A DNA stretch of 64,000 nucleotides, taken from positions 1 to 64,000 of the forward strand of contig NZ_AJTQ01000063.1 in the NCBI RefSeq assembly GCF_000262345.1, given 5' to 3'. The notes below the pieces were generated by a model. The model ran no database searches. It was not told the origin of the DNA and saw only the letters and a program-made list of their open reading frames with translations. Shown piece after piece: positions 42,223 through 52,228 of the stretch. The stretch's first letter is position 1; each line of letters starts with the position of its first letter. Both the position numbers and the translations under genes were made by a program. The DNA is from Streptomyces xiaopingdaonensis (GTDB lineage Bacteria; Actinomycetota; Actinomycetes; Streptomycetales; Streptomycetaceae).

Positions 42223-44820
42223 ATGAGCGAGCACCGTCGAAAGCCGCCGCAGGGGCGCGGCCGACGCGCGGCGCAGCCGTCGCCCGGCCGTCGCGCAGCG
42301 CCGCGCGGCGCCGATCCTTCTGCGTACGGCAGCCGCGCCGAGGCGAGGCGTGCAGCCCAGGGGGGCGGTGGGGGAAGGCGTCGTGCCGCCGCGTCCGGGA
42401 TGGCCGCGGGGGGTGGCGGCCGGCGAGCGGCGCGTGCGTCGGAGAAGAAGCGCTTCATCGACTACCCGCGTTCCGACCGGGACGGGCTGCGCCGCTGGAT
42501 TCCGTCGTGGAAGCAGATCCTCGGGGCGTGCGTCGGCTTCCTCGGGCTGCTCGTCGCCATGGCCGGTGTCGCGTACGCGATGGTCGAGGTCCCCGACCCG
42601 AACGCGCAGGCGCAGCAGGAGAAGAACGTCTACTACTGGGCCGACGGCAAGCAGATGGTCGTCGCGGGTGAGGGCGAACACAACCGGCAGATCGTGCCGT
42701 TGACCCAGATCCCCGAGTCCATGCAGTGGGCGGTCATCGCGGCGGAGAACGAGACGTTCTACGAGGACGCGGGCGTCGACCCGATGGGCATCGTCCGGGC
42801 GCTCGGCCGGATGGCGATGGGCGGGGACACCCAGTCGGGCTCGACGATCACGCAGCAGTACGTCAAGAACACCTACCTCGACCAGTCGCAGACGCTCTCA
42901 CGGAAGTTCAAGGAGCTCTTCATCTCGGTCAAGGTCGGCGCCGAGAAGGACAAGGGCGAAATCCTCGAGGGCTACCTCAACACCGCGTACTACGGCCGCG
43001 GCGCCTACGGCATCCAGGCCGCCGCGCAGGCGTACTTCGGCAAGGACTCCAAGGACCTCGACGCGAGCGAGAGCGCCTATCTCGCCTCCACGCTCAACGG
43101 CCCCAACTTCTACGACACCGAGGGCGGCATCGGCGAGCAGGCCACCAAGGAGAAGAACATCAAGCGGGCCGAGGCGAGGTGGTCCTGGACCCTCGACCGC
43201 GAGGTGGCGATCGGCCGGATGACCAAGGCGGAGCGGGCGAAGTACAGCGAGTTCCCGATGCCCAAGCGGCCGAAGAAGTCGACCGAGCTCAAGGGCCAGA
43301 TCGGCTACATGGTCAACCTCGCCAACAACTACATCACCAACGACCCGGACAGCGGCATCACCAAGCGCCAGCTCGAAAAGGGCGGCTACAAGATCTACAC
43401 CACGTTCGATCGCAAGAAGACCGACCATCTCAAGGCGGCGATCGAGAAGGTCAAGAAGGCGAACATCGACCCGAAGAAGCGGAAGGTCGACAAGTACGTC
43501 CAGTTCGGCGGCGCCTCGGTGAAGCCCGGCGACGGCGCGATCCAGGCGATCTACGGCGGCGAGGACGCCACCAAGCACTTCACCAACAACGCCGACTACA
43601 CCGGCGTCCAGGTCGGTTCCACCTTCAAGCCGTTCGTCCTCGCCGCCGCGATGCGCGACGGCGTACGCGACCCCGACGGCACACCCACCCAGGGCGCCGA
43701 CAGTCGCACCCCCGTCTCACCCAAGTCGGTCTACAACGGCAACAACAAGGTCAAACTGCGCAACTACGACGGCTCGATCTGGAGAAACAAGGAGGGGAAG
43801 GAGTGGAACCAGCGCAACGACGGCAACCAGAGCTACGGCGATGTCGACCTGCGCACGGCCATGAAGGAGTCCATCAACACCCCCTTCATCCAGCTCGGCA
43901 TGGACGTCGGCCTCGACAAGGTGCGGAAGTCGGCGCTCGACGCCGGCGTCAACGAGGAGTCGCTCCCGAAGAACCCCACGCCGACGTTCTCGCTCGGCGT
44001 CTCGGCACCGAGCGCGATCCGCATGGCGAACGCCTACGGCACCTTCGCCAAGAGCGGTGTCGAGGCCGAGCCGTACTCGGTGCGGAAGGTCGAGAAGGAG
44101 GGTGAGGTCGCCTTCCAGAACCGGAAGGAGACGACCAACGCCTTCGACGCCGCCGTCGCCGACAACGTCACCGACCTCCTGCGCACCGTGGTCGAGGACG
44201 GTACGGGCAGCGCGGCACAGGCGCTCGGCCGCCCGGCCGCAGGCAAGACCGGTACCACCGACGGCAACAAGTCCTCCTGGTTCACCGGCTACACACCGCA
44301 GTTGGCCACCTCGATCGGCATGTGGCGAGTGAACGACCAGGCGAAGCAGCAGAAGTTCCTCGAGATGTACGGCGTCGGCGGCCAGAAGCAGATCCACGGC
44401 GCCTCCTTCCCCGCCGAGATCTGGACGTCGTACATGAAGGCGGCGCTCGAGAACAGCCCCGTCAAGCAGTTCCCGACCCCCACTCCGCTCGGCGACAAGG
44501 TCTACGGGGACGGCGCCAGCCCGACGCCGACAGCGACGCCGAGCACCCCCTCGGAGGAGCCGTCCGAGGAGCCCACCGAGGAGGAGACGTCGGAGACGCC
44601 TTCGCATGAGCCCTCGGAGACCCCCTCCGACGACGAGAGCTGCCACCCGTTCGACCCGAGGTGCAAGGACGAGGGCGACGACGGCGGAAACGAGGGCGGT
44701 GGCGGAGACGACCAGGGCCAGGAGAACGGCGGAGGCGACAGCACCCCCCCGGGCGACGACGAGGGGCAGGGCGACGGGGGCATATTCGGCAACAACAGCG
44801 CCGCCTTCCGCAGGGAGTAA
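42223..44820 (+). CDS. Bifunctional class A penicillin-binding protein
   Basis: The 865-residue protein starts with a basic, Gly/Arg-rich cytoplasmic segment, then one membrane helix (ILGACVGFLGLLVAMAGVAYAMV, residues about 100-122). The GT51 transglycosylase follows with AAENETFYEDAGVDP (catalytic Glu) and GGDTQSGSTITQQYVKN. The transpeptidase has GSTFKPF (SxxK), SINTPF (SxN) and AGKTGTT (KTG). A long acidic Ser/Pro/Thr/Glu and Gly-rich extracellular tail closes it. It polymerises and crosslinks peptidoglycan. ATG 42223 follows GAGGAG by 10-11 nt. The divergent padR and candidate SigE-type promoter suggest regulation. Confidence 0.93.
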   Translation: MSEHRRKPPQGRGRRAAQPSPGRRAAPRGADPSAYGSRAEARRAAQGGGGGRRRAAASGMAAGGGGRRAARASEKKRFIDYPRSDRDGLRRWIPSWKQILGACVGFLGLLVAMAGVAYAMVEVPDPNAQAQQEKNVYYWADGKQMVVAGEGEHNRQIVPLTQIPESMQWAVIAAENETFYEDAGVDPMGIVRALGRMAMGGDTQSGSTITQQYVKNTYLDQSQTLSRKFKELFISVKVGAEKDKGEILEGYLNTAYYGRGAYGIQAAAQAYFGKDSKDLDASESAYLASTLNGPNFYDTEGGIGEQATKEKNIKRAEARWSWTLDREVAIGRMTKAERAKYSEFPMPKRPKKSTELKGQIGYMVNLANNYITNDPDSGITKRQLEKGGYKIYTTFDRKKTDHLKAAIEKVKKANIDPKKRKVDKYVQFGGASVKPGDGAIQAIYGGEDATKHFTNNADYTGVQVGSTFKPFVLAAAMRDGVRDPDGTPTQGADSRTPVSPKSVYNGNNKVKLRNYDGSIWRNKEGKEWNQRNDGNQSYGDVDLRTAMKESINTPFIQLGMDVGLDKVRKSALDAGVNEESLPKNPTPTFSLGVSAPSAIRMANAYGTFAKSGVEAEPYSVRKVEKEGEVAFQNRKETTNAFDAAVADNVTDLLRTVVEDGTGSAAQALGRPAAGKTGTTDGNKSSWFTGYTPQLATSIGMWRVNDQAKQQKFLEMYGVGGQKQIHGASFPAEIWTSYMKAALENSPVKQFPTPTPLGDKVYGDGASPTPTATPSTPSEEPSEEPTEEETSETPSHEPSETPSDDESCHPFDPRCKDEGDDGGNEGGGGDDQGQENGGGDSTPPGDDEGQGDGGIFGNNSAAFRRE

Positions 44821-44846
44821 GCCCGGAACTTAAGGTTCCACAAGCC

Positions 44847-44879
44847 CGAAGGGGTCCGCACGCGGTGCGGGCCCCTTCG
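44847..44879 (+). terminator. Hairpin terminator after PBP gene
   Basis: CGAAGGGG-CCGCAC pairs with GTGCGG-CCCCTTCG around a GCG loop, with one T/G mismatch in the stem; 27 nt after the PBP stop. Confidence 0.75.
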
Positions 44880-44938
44880 TCGTGGTGCCGCTGCGCCCCC
44901 GCAGGGGGCCGGCCGACCCGTACGGCAGGATGTCCCCC

Positions 44939-46456
44939 ATGACGCGCGCCTCACCGACGGAACCCCCCACCGCCGTCCGCCCCACCGAGGAGGACCGGGT
45001 CTCGACAGCCGGCAGCGAACTCCTCGGAGGACCCGTGGGGCGACGCGGCGTCGGCGGGACGGGGTGGTGGAACCCGTTCCGCGTCGTCGCGCTCGTGGCG
45101 ATCGGGATGTTCGCACTGGGGATGGTGCAGAAGCTCCCCTGCTACAACGGCGGTTGGTTCACCGGCGAGACGAGCCAGTACATCCACGCCTGCTACTCCG
45201 ACGTCCCCCACCTCTTCAACGGCCGCGGGTTCGCGGACGGCCTCGTCCCCTACCTCGACCGCATCCCCGAACACCTCTCGGGCGGCATGGAGTACCTCGA
45301 ATACCCCGTGCTCACCGGCGCGTTCATGCAGGTCGCCGCGTGGCTGACGGCACCGCTCCCGGGCGACGTCCAGGAGCGCGAGCAGTTCTACTGGCTGGTC
45401 AACGCGGGGATGCTCATGGTCTGCGCGGTGGTCACCGCCGTATGCGTCGCGCGCACGCACAGGCGGCGCCCGTGGGACGGCCTGCTCGTCGCCCTCGCGC
45501 CGGCCGCCGCGCTCACCGCGACGATCAACTGGGACCTGCTCGCCGTCGCCCTCACCGCCCTCGGCATGCTGCTGTGGGCCCGGAGCCGCCCGCTCGCGGC
45601 GGGGCTCCTCCTCGGACTCGCGACCGCGGCCAAGCTCTACCCCGCGCTGCTCCTCGGCCCGCTGCTGCTCCTGTGCTGGCGAGCCGGCCGGATGCGCCCC
45701 TTCGGCAGAGCGCTCTTCGGGGCCGGCGCCGCCTGGCTCTGCGTCAACATCCCCGTGATGCTCGCCTCTTGGGAGGGCTGGTCGAAGTTCTACACGTTCA
45801 GCCAGGAGCGCCCCGTCGACTTCGGCTCCGTCTGGCTCCTCCTCCAGCAGCGCACCGGGTGGGGCCTCGAGGACGCCAACGACTACGCGACGGGGCTGAT
45901 GGCGCTGGGCTGCGCGGGGATCGCCGCGCTCGCCCTCGCCGCCCCGAGACGTCCGCGCTTCGCGGCCCTCGCCTTCCTGGTCGTCGCGCTCTTCATCCTC
46001 ACCAACAAGGTCTACTCACCGCAGTACGTCCTCTGGTTGGTGCCGCTCGCCGTCCTCGCCCGGCCGCGGTGGCGCGACTTCCTGATCTGGCAGGCGTGCG
46101 AGTGCCTCTACTTCCTCGGCATCTGGATGTACCTCGCGTACACCGGCAGCGGTGACGACCACCACGGCCTGCCGCCCGGCGGGTACCAGGTGGTGATCCT
46201 CGTCCACCTGCTCGGCACGCTCTACCTCTGCGCCGTGCTCGTCCGCGACGCCCTCCGCCCGGACCACGACACGGTGCGCCGCGACGGTTCCGACGACCCC
46301 GGCGGCGGCATCCTCGACGGGGCCGCGGACGTGCGGGTCTTCGGCTCCCGCGCCCGGCACTCCGCGAAGGGGGCCGTCCACTGGGGCGCCGACGGCGCCA
46401 ACTCCCTTGCGGCTGCCGGTCCTTCGGGGCCGGAGCCCCCTTCCCGCGCTCCCTGA
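44939..46456 (+). CDS. GT87/DUF2029-type polyprenol-linked glycosyltransferase, membrane protein
   Basis: The 505-residue protein has about ten or more hydrophobic segments, starting RVVALVAIGMFALGMVQKL. The extracytoplasmic segment FNGRGFADGLVPYLDRIPEHLSGGMEYLEYPVLTG is typical of DUF2029/GT87 (mannosyl- or arabinofuranosyltransferase-like) enzymes. LLLGLATAAKLYPALLLGP is the conserved GT-C loop. It likely transfers a sugar from a polyprenyl phosphate to an envelope glycan. ATG 44939 has CAGGAT 7 nt before it (possible leaderless start); ATG 44930 is an alternative. Confidence 0.8.
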   Translation: MTRASPTEPPTAVRPTEEDRVSTAGSELLGGPVGRRGVGGTGWWNPFRVVALVAIGMFALGMVQKLPCYNGGWFTGETSQYIHACYSDVPHLFNGRGFADGLVPYLDRIPEHLSGGMEYLEYPVLTGAFMQVAAWLTAPLPGDVQEREQFYWLVNAGMLMVCAVVTAVCVARTHRRRPWDGLLVALAPAAALTATINWDLLAVALTALGMLLWARSRPLAAGLLLGLATAAKLYPALLLGPLLLLCWRAGRMRPFGRALFGAGAAWLCVNIPVMLASWEGWSKFYTFSQERPVDFGSVWLLLQQRTGWGLEDANDYATGLMALGCAGIAALALAAPRRPRFAALAFLVVALFILTNKVYSPQYVLWLVPLAVLARPRWRDFLIWQACECLYFLGIWMYLAYTGSGDDHHGLPPGGYQVVILVHLLGTLYLCAVLVRDALRPDHDTVRRDGSDDPGGGILDGAADVRVFGSRARHSAKGAVHWGADGANSLAAAGPSGPEPPSRAP

Positions 46457-46493
46457 CTCCGGCCGATTGCTCGCCGTTCCGCACCGGGTCGCC

Positions 46494-46507
46494 GTTTCAC
46501 GTGAAAC
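46494..46507. promoter_or_regulatory. parS: parS centromere site
   Basis: GTTTCACGTGAAAC, the perfect 14-bp Streptomyces ParB-binding palindrome, lies between the GT87-type and MFS genes, with flanking CC/GG extending the dyad. Confidence 0.93.
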
Positions 46508-46534
46508 GGCGGCCCGGTGTGTGAGGCTGTATCC

Positions 46535-47905
46535 ATGGCTGTCGCGCGTGATCTGAGTACCCTGCTGCGCTTTCCAGGGTTCCGGCGGCTTCTCGCCGTC
46601 CGACTTCTCTCCCAACTCGCCGACGGTGTCTACCAGGTGGCCCTCGCCTCGTACGTCGTCTTCTCCCCGGAGAACGAGACATCACCGGCCGCGATCGCCT
46701 CGGCGATGGCGGTGCTCCTGCTGCCGTACTCCCTCCTCGGGCCGTTCGCCGGCGTTCTCCTCGACCGATGGCGACGGCGCCAAGTCCTGCTCTACGGCAA
46801 TCTGTTGCGCGCCGTACTCGCCGGCGCGACCGGGTTCCTCATCCTCGACGGTGCACCGCTGTGGCTCTTCTACCTCAGCGCGCTCTCGGTGACCGCCGTC
46901 AACCGGTTCGTCCTCGCGGGGCTTTCGGCTGCGTTGCCCCGCGTCGTCGACGGCGAGCGGCTCGTCATCGCCAACTCCCTCTCGCCCACGGCCGGTACGG
47001 TCGCCGCGACCGCCGGCGGCGGGGTCGCCTTCATCGTCAGGCTCGCCCTCCCCGAGGGAGGCAGGGAAGCGGACGCACTCGTCGTCGCAGTGGGAGCCGC
47101 GCTCTATCTGCTCGGCTCGGCTGCCGCACTGCGCATCTCGCGCGACCTGCTGGGCCCTGAGCCAGGGCAGCTCCGCTCCCGCCTCACCACCGCGGCGGCC
47201 GGCACCGTACACGGACTCGTCAGCGGCGTCCGCCACCTCTCGCACCGCCGCCCGGCCGCCGGGGCCCTCGCAGCCTTCACCGTGATGCGCTTCAGCTACG
47301 GGGCTCTGACGGTGATGGTGCTGATGCTGTGCCGCTATGCATGGAGCGACGCGGACGACACGGCGGCCGGCCTCGGCCTCCTCGGCCTCGCCGTCGGGCT
47401 CTCCGGCGCCGGCTTCCTCGCCGCCGCCGTCCTCACGCCGTACGCGGTCGGGCGGGCGGGCGTCTTCGGGTGGATGGCCGTCTGCGCGGGGGCGGCGGCG
47501 GTGCTCGAACCGGCGCTGGGACTGCCTTTCGAGCCGGTGCCGATGCTGCTGGCGGCCTTCGTGCTCGGCGTCGTCACGCAGAGCTCAAAGATCGGCACGG
47601 ACACCGCCGTCCAGACCACCGTCGACGACGCCTTCCGCGGACGCGTCTTCTCGCTCTACGACATGCTCGCCAACGTCTCCTTCGTGGGAGCCGCCGGAGC
47701 CGCCGCCCTGATCCTGCCCCCGGACGGTCGTTCGCCGGTACTGGTGGTCGGCGTCGCCGTGCTCTACGTCGCCACACTCATCGGGCTGCTCCGACTCCGC
47801 CGCAGGCTCGCGCTCGCCGGGCGTCCGATGCACCACGTCGTCCGCGGCGGGGCGGACGGCACGGCGAGCCCCGGTACCGGGGAAGCGGACAGCGCCAAGA
47901 CCTGA
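46535..47905 (+). CDS. Major facilitator superfamily transporter
   Basis: The 456-residue protein has about twelve membrane segments. LLSQLADGVYQVALASYVVFS opens it; GPFAGVLLDRWRRRQVLLYGN is the MFS loop 2-3 signature. DDAFRGRVFSLYDMLANVSF resembles DHA-type drug exporters. Substrate unknown. ATG 46535 lies 9 nt after GAGG; an in-frame GTG at 46517 is possible. It lies between two parS sites. Confidence 0.83.
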   Translation: MAVARDLSTLLRFPGFRRLLAVRLLSQLADGVYQVALASYVVFSPENETSPAAIASAMAVLLLPYSLLGPFAGVLLDRWRRRQVLLYGNLLRAVLAGATGFLILDGAPLWLFYLSALSVTAVNRFVLAGLSAALPRVVDGERLVIANSLSPTAGTVAATAGGGVAFIVRLALPEGGREADALVVAVGAALYLLGSAAALRISRDLLGPEPGQLRSRLTTAAAGTVHGLVSGVRHLSHRRPAAGALAAFTVMRFSYGALTVMVLMLCRYAWSDADDTAAGLGLLGLAVGLSGAGFLAAAVLTPYAVGRAGVFGWMAVCAGAAAVLEPALGLPFEPVPMLLAAFVLGVVTQSSKIGTDTAVQTTVDDAFRGRVFSLYDMLANVSFVGAAGAAALILPPDGRSPVLVVGVAVLYVATLIGLLRLRRRLALAGRPMHHVVRGGADGTASPGTGEADSAKT

Positions 47906-47924
47906 CGCGCGGTCCGCCGACGCT

Positions 47925-47938
47925 GTTTCACGTGAAAC
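47925..47938. promoter_or_regulatory. parS: parS centromere site
   Basis: Perfect GTTTCACGTGAAAC in the 38-bp gap between the convergent MFS and pcnA genes. Confidence 0.93.
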
Positions 47939-47943
47939 GCGAC

Positions 47944-49479
47944 CTATCCCTGCTGCCGCTCCCACCACGCCCGCAGTGCGGCCACGGCCTCGTCGTGCTC
48001 CATCGGGCCCTGCTCCAGCCGGAGTTCCAGAAGGTAGCGGTACGCCTCGCCGACCACGGGGCCGGGCCGCAGGCCGAGGATGCTCATGATCTCGTTGCCG
48101 TCGAGCGCGGGGCGGATGGCGTCGAGTTCCTCCTGCTCCTGGAGGCGGGCGATGCGTTCCTCAAGGCTGTCGTACGCGCGGGAGAGGGCGTTCGCCTTCC
48201 GCTTGTTCCTCGTCGTGCAGTCGGAACGGGTCAGCTTGTGGAGCCTGTCGAGCAGCGGGCCCGCGTCGCGGACGTACCGCCGCACCGCGGAGTCCGTCCA
48301 CTCGCCCGTGCCGTAGCCGTGGAAGCGCAGATGGAGCTCGACGAGGCGGGAGACGTCCTTGATCAGCTCCCCCGGGTACTTCAGCGCGGTGAGCCGCTTC
48401 TTCGTCAACTTGGCGCCGACGACCTCGTGGTGGTGGAACGAGACCCGACCGTCCTTCTCGAAGCGGCGGGTCTTCGGCTTGCCGATGTCGTGGAGGATCG
48501 CCGCGAGGCGCAGTGTGAGGTCCGGCCCCTCCTTTTCGAGGTCGATCGCCTGCTCCAGGACCGTGAGCGAATGCTCGTAGACGTCCTTGTGCCGGTGGTG
48601 CTCGTCGCTCTCCAGGCGCAGCGCCGGGATCTCGGGGACCACACGCTGCGCGAGCCCCGTCTCCACCAGCAGCCGCAGGCCGTTGCGCGGGTGGTCCGAG
48701 AGGATCAGCTTGCTGAACTCGTCCCGTACGCGCTCCGCCGAGACGATGTCGATGCGGTCGGCCATCTCCGTCATCGCCGCCACCACATCGTCCGCGACGC
48801 GGAAGTCGAGCTGCGCGGCGAAGCGGGCGGCGCGCAGCATCCGCAGCGGGTCGTCGGAGAAGGAGTCCTCCGGCGCTCCGGGCGTGCGCAGCGCCCGCCG
48901 GGCGAGGTCGTCGAGACCGCCGTAGGGGTCGACGAACGCCTTCTCCGGCAGGGCGACGGCCATCGCGTTGACGGTGAAGTCGCGGCGGGCGAGGTCGCCC
49001 TCGATCGAGTCGCCGTAGGAGACCTCGGGCTTGCGGGACGTGCGGTCGTACGCTTCGGAGCGGTACGTCGTGATTTCTACGGTGAACTCGCGCCCCGACG
49101 AGGGATCCCGCTTCTTGCAGCCCACCGTGCCGAAGGCGATACCGACCTCCCAGACGGCGTCGGCCCACGGGCGCACGAGGCGGAGGACCTCCTCGGGGCG
49201 AGCGTCCGTCGTGAAGTCGAGGTCGTTGCCGAGCCGTCCGAGCAGCGCGTCCCGTACCGAACCGCCCACCAACGCCAGGCTGGACCCCGCTTCCCGGAAC
49301 CTTCGCGCGAGGTCGTCGGCGACGGGGGAGACCCGGAGCAGTTCGCTGACGGCTCGGCGCTGCGCCGAGCTGAGCTGCTCCGCTGCGGGATGCGTCGACG
49401 GGGACGTCACCGGTCGGGGCGGGTCGGAGGGGGTCGGCCGCCGGGTCGGCTGCTGGCTGTCGTTCTTGGCGTTCGGCAC
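47944..49479 (-). CDS. pcnA: CCA tRNA nucleotidyltransferase / poly(A)-polymerase family, with HD domain
   Basis: The 511-residue protein contains the class II nucleotidyltransferase motif LVGGSVRDALLGRLGNDLDFTTDARP, where the DxD metal residues lie in NDLDFTT. RRDFTVNAMAV and DDPLRMLRAARFAAQLDF follow, and then an HD domain (DVYEHSLTVL, AAILHDIGKPKTR). It adds or repairs CCA ends, or polyadenylates RNA; both tRNAs in this window lack encoded CCA. The GTG at 49479 has TACCCT 8 nt upstream, suggesting a leaderless mRNA. Divergent from the DUF6049-type gene. Confidence 0.9.
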   Translation of the reverse strand: MPNAKNDSQQPTRRPTPSDPPRPVTSPSTHPAAEQLSSAQRRAVSELLRVSPVADDLARRFREAGSSLALVGGSVRDALLGRLGNDLDFTTDARPEEVLRLVRPWADAVWEVGIAFGTVGCKKRDPSSGREFTVEITTYRSEAYDRTSRKPEVSYGDSIEGDLARRDFTVNAMAVALPEKAFVDPYGGLDDLARRALRTPGAPEDSFSDDPLRMLRAARFAAQLDFRVADDVVAAMTEMADRIDIVSAERVRDEFSKLILSDHPRNGLRLLVETGLAQRVVPEIPALRLESDEHHRHKDVYEHSLTVLEQAIDLEKEGPDLTLRLAAILHDIGKPKTRRFEKDGRVSFHHHEVVGAKLTKKRLTALKYPGELIKDVSRLVELHLRFHGYGTGEWTDSAVRRYVRDAGPLLDRLHKLTRSDCTTRNKRKANALSRAYDSLEERIARLQEQEELDAIRPALDGNEIMSILGLRPGPVVGEAYRYLLELRLEQGPMEHDEAVAALRAWWERQQG

Positions 49480-49718
49480 AACCAGAAAGGGTACGTTGCC
49501 GCTCCGGCCCCGAAACCCCGTACCCACCGGCCGATTCCCGCCGGGTCCCGGGGCACCGCGAGGCCCGAATTCCGGAGGAACTCGGCACTGCGCCCACGCC
49601 CGTGCCGTGCGGTCGAAGCCGCGGCACTTCCACTCTTCGACCCTCGTTACCATCAGGGTCCCGGAACCGACGAGACACCCGGACCAGGCCCACCAACCAC
49701 GAGGGGACGGACGAGCGC

Positions 49719-52175
49719 GTGGCCGACGCGGCTGAGAAGCAGGTGCCCCCCGATCCCGGCGGCACGGGGCGCACGCCGCCCCGGACCGAGCCGGCACATC
49801 GCGGTCGGCGCCGCCTCCGCACGGCGGCCGCGGGATGCCTCGCCGCCGGCCTCGCTCTCGCCTGCACCGCGGCCGGCGTCACGCCCCAAGCGGCGGCGGC
49901 CCCCTCGGCGCGGAGCGAGACCGGGCGCGGCTCGGAGACCGCGCGGATCTCCGTGAACACCCTGACGCCCTCGGTTCCGAAGCAGAGCGACACCCTCACC
50001 CTCACCGGCACCGTGACCAACCGCGGCGACGCACCGATCACAGACGGCGAACTGAAACTGCGGGTCGGCCCGACACTCGACTCCCGCAGCGCCATCGAGC
50101 AGACGGCCGACCGCAAGGGCTACCTCTCCGGCGCCGACGGCACGGAGATCAACAAGCACACGGCGAAGACCGGAACCCTCAAACCCGGCATCAGCAGCGC
50201 CTTCACCCTGAAGGTCCCTGTCGACTCGCTCGGCCTGCAGTCCGACGGCGTCTACCAGCTCGGTGTCTCCCTCACGGGCCGCACGAAGCAGCAGCCGTAC
50301 GACCAGGTCCTCGGGATAGAGCGCACCTTCCTCCCCTGGCAGCGCTCCGGCTCCGACACCACGAAGCTCACCTACGCCTGGCCGCTCGTCGCCGAGTCCG
50401 AGCTGACGGCGCGCACCGAGTCGGACGAGGAGCAGACCCCGGTCTTCCTCAACGACGACCTCGCCGACGAGCTCGCCCCCGGCGGCCGCCTCCAGCAGAT
50501 GGTCTCGCTCGGCGACGAGCTCCCCATCACCTGGGTCGTCGACCCCGACCTGCTCGCGACCGTCGACATGATGACCAAGCCCTACCGAGTGCAGGAAGCG
50601 GAGGGGAAGACCCGGGCCGGGCGCGGGCAGGCGTACGCCAAGCAGTGGCTCAACGACCTGCAGAGCGCCGTCCAGGGCGAGGAGGTCGTGGCGCTGCCCT
50701 TCGCCGACCCGGACCTCGCCTCCCTCGCCCACCAGGGACGCCGCGTCCCCGACGCCCTCAACCAGCTCCAGCCGGCGACCGAACTCGGCGCGGAGACGGT
50801 GCGGGTCGTCCTGCACACCACCGCGCGGACCGACTTCGCGTGGCCCGTCAACGGCGCTCTCGACTCCTCGATCGTCGACGTCGCCACCTCGGCCGGCGCC
50901 CACAACGTCCTCGCGCGCAGCGACACCTTCCCCGACGGCGGCCTCAACTACACGGCCTCCGCACCGCGTCCCATCGGCGGCGGGAACACCGCGGTCGTCT
51001 CGGACGCCGGCCTGTCGAAGGCGTTCGAGGGCGACCTCACCGAGGCGTCCGCGACCACCGAAGCGGTCCAGCGCTTCCTCGCGCACAGCCTCTCGGTCTC
51101 CCGCCAGGTGCCGACGAAGAACCGCAGCATCGTCGTCGTACCGCAGCGCATGCCGACCGCCTCGCAGGCGCAGGCGATGGCTTCGGCGCTCAGCGCGCTG
51201 GAGAGCGACGGCACGTGGACGGAGGGGCAGAGCCTCTCCGAGGCCGCCGAGTCCAAGCCGGACCCGAACGCCGGCACCCGCTTGCCCGGAGCCGGTTCGT
51301 ACCCCGGGGCGCTCAGCAAGAAGGAGCTCCCCACCTCCGCCTTCCGGCAGGTGTACGACACCAAGAAGCAGCTCGACGACTTCCAGCAGGTGCTCACCCG
51401 CTCCGACCGCGTCGTGACGCCGTTCGGCAACGCCATAGACCGCGCCGTCTCCGTCTCCTGGCGGGGGCGTCCGGGGCACGCCGCCGAGTTCAGGGACGGC
51501 GTCCAGGAGTACCTGGAGAGCCTCACGGGCGAGGTCCGGCTGATCGAGAAGTCCGACGTCACGCTCTCCGGCCGCAGCGCCACCGTTCCCGTCACCGTCC
51601 AGAACAACCTGCTGCAGCGGGTCGACGGCCTGGAGCTCGAGCTGAAGCCGAGCCGCCGGATCGGCCTCGACGTGGGTGAGCGGCAGCCGGTGCAGGTGGA
51701 CGGCGGGCACAGCCAGTCGGTGAAGTTCTCCACTTCGGCCAAGGCGAACGGGCGGTCCTACGTCGAGGCGCAGCTCTACACCAAGGACGGCAAGCCCTAC
51801 GGCAAGCCGATGGTCTTCCAGGTGCACGTCACCTCGATCACGTCGACCGTCCTCCTGGTGATCGCAGGCGGCGTGCTGCTCATGGTCCTCGCCGGCGTCC
51901 GGATGTACACCCAGCGCAAGCGCCGCGGCCCCGCGCCCGACCCGGATGCCCCGCTGGACACGAACGCGAACGGAGGAGAGTCTTCCTCGGACGACGAGCC
52001 GCAGCCCGACGCGACGACCGACGCCGAGGACACGAGCGCCGAGGCCGGTGAGGAACCGCAGGACGGTACGGAACGTGGGAGAGCTACGGGGACCGAGGAC
52101 ACCGGTCGGGGCGCGACCGACACCGGACGGGATGACGACGACCCCCCGTCCGCGGGTGAGAGAGTGGACCGTTGA
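49719..52175 (+). CDS. DUF6049-like secreted, membrane-anchored protein
   Basis: The 818-residue protein has an N-terminal basic region and export helix (AAAGCLAAGLALACTAAGV, about residues 33-51), possibly with a lipobox-like LAC. A long extracytoplasmic part contains Ig-like strands (LTLTGTVTNRGDAPITDGELKLRVG). One C-terminal membrane helix (TSTVLLVIAGGVLLMVLAGVRMY) precedes an acidic cytoplasmic tail. This gene always flanks murJ in streptomycetes, which hints at envelope biogenesis; function is unknown. GTG 49719 is chosen by the conserved start; the ribosome site GAGGGG is 12 nt away. Confidence 0.8.
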   Translation: MADAAEKQVPPDPGGTGRTPPRTEPAHRGRRRLRTAAAGCLAAGLALACTAAGVTPQAAAAPSARSETGRGSETARISVNTLTPSVPKQSDTLTLTGTVTNRGDAPITDGELKLRVGPTLDSRSAIEQTADRKGYLSGADGTEINKHTAKTGTLKPGISSAFTLKVPVDSLGLQSDGVYQLGVSLTGRTKQQPYDQVLGIERTFLPWQRSGSDTTKLTYAWPLVAESELTARTESDEEQTPVFLNDDLADELAPGGRLQQMVSLGDELPITWVVDPDLLATVDMMTKPYRVQEAEGKTRAGRGQAYAKQWLNDLQSAVQGEEVVALPFADPDLASLAHQGRRVPDALNQLQPATELGAETVRVVLHTTARTDFAWPVNGALDSSIVDVATSAGAHNVLARSDTFPDGGLNYTASAPRPIGGGNTAVVSDAGLSKAFEGDLTEASATTEAVQRFLAHSLSVSRQVPTKNRSIVVVPQRMPTASQAQAMASALSALESDGTWTEGQSLSEAAESKPDPNAGTRLPGAGSYPGALSKKELPTSAFRQVYDTKKQLDDFQQVLTRSDRVVTPFGNAIDRAVSVSWRGRPGHAAEFRDGVQEYLESLTGEVRLIEKSDVTLSGRSATVPVTVQNNLLQRVDGLELELKPSRRIGLDVGERQPVQVDGGHSQSVKFSTSAKANGRSYVEAQLYTKDGKPYGKPMVFQVHVTSITSTVLLVIAGGVLLMVLAGVRMYTQRKRRGPAPDPDAPLDTNANGGESSSDDEPQPDATTDAEDTSAEAGEEPQDGTERGRATGTEDTGRGATDTGRDDDDPPSAGERVDR

Positions 52176-52228
52176 GTCAGCCGCGTGAGCACCAGGGGCA
52201 TGCACAGCAGGGGCAGGGGTAGCCAGCG

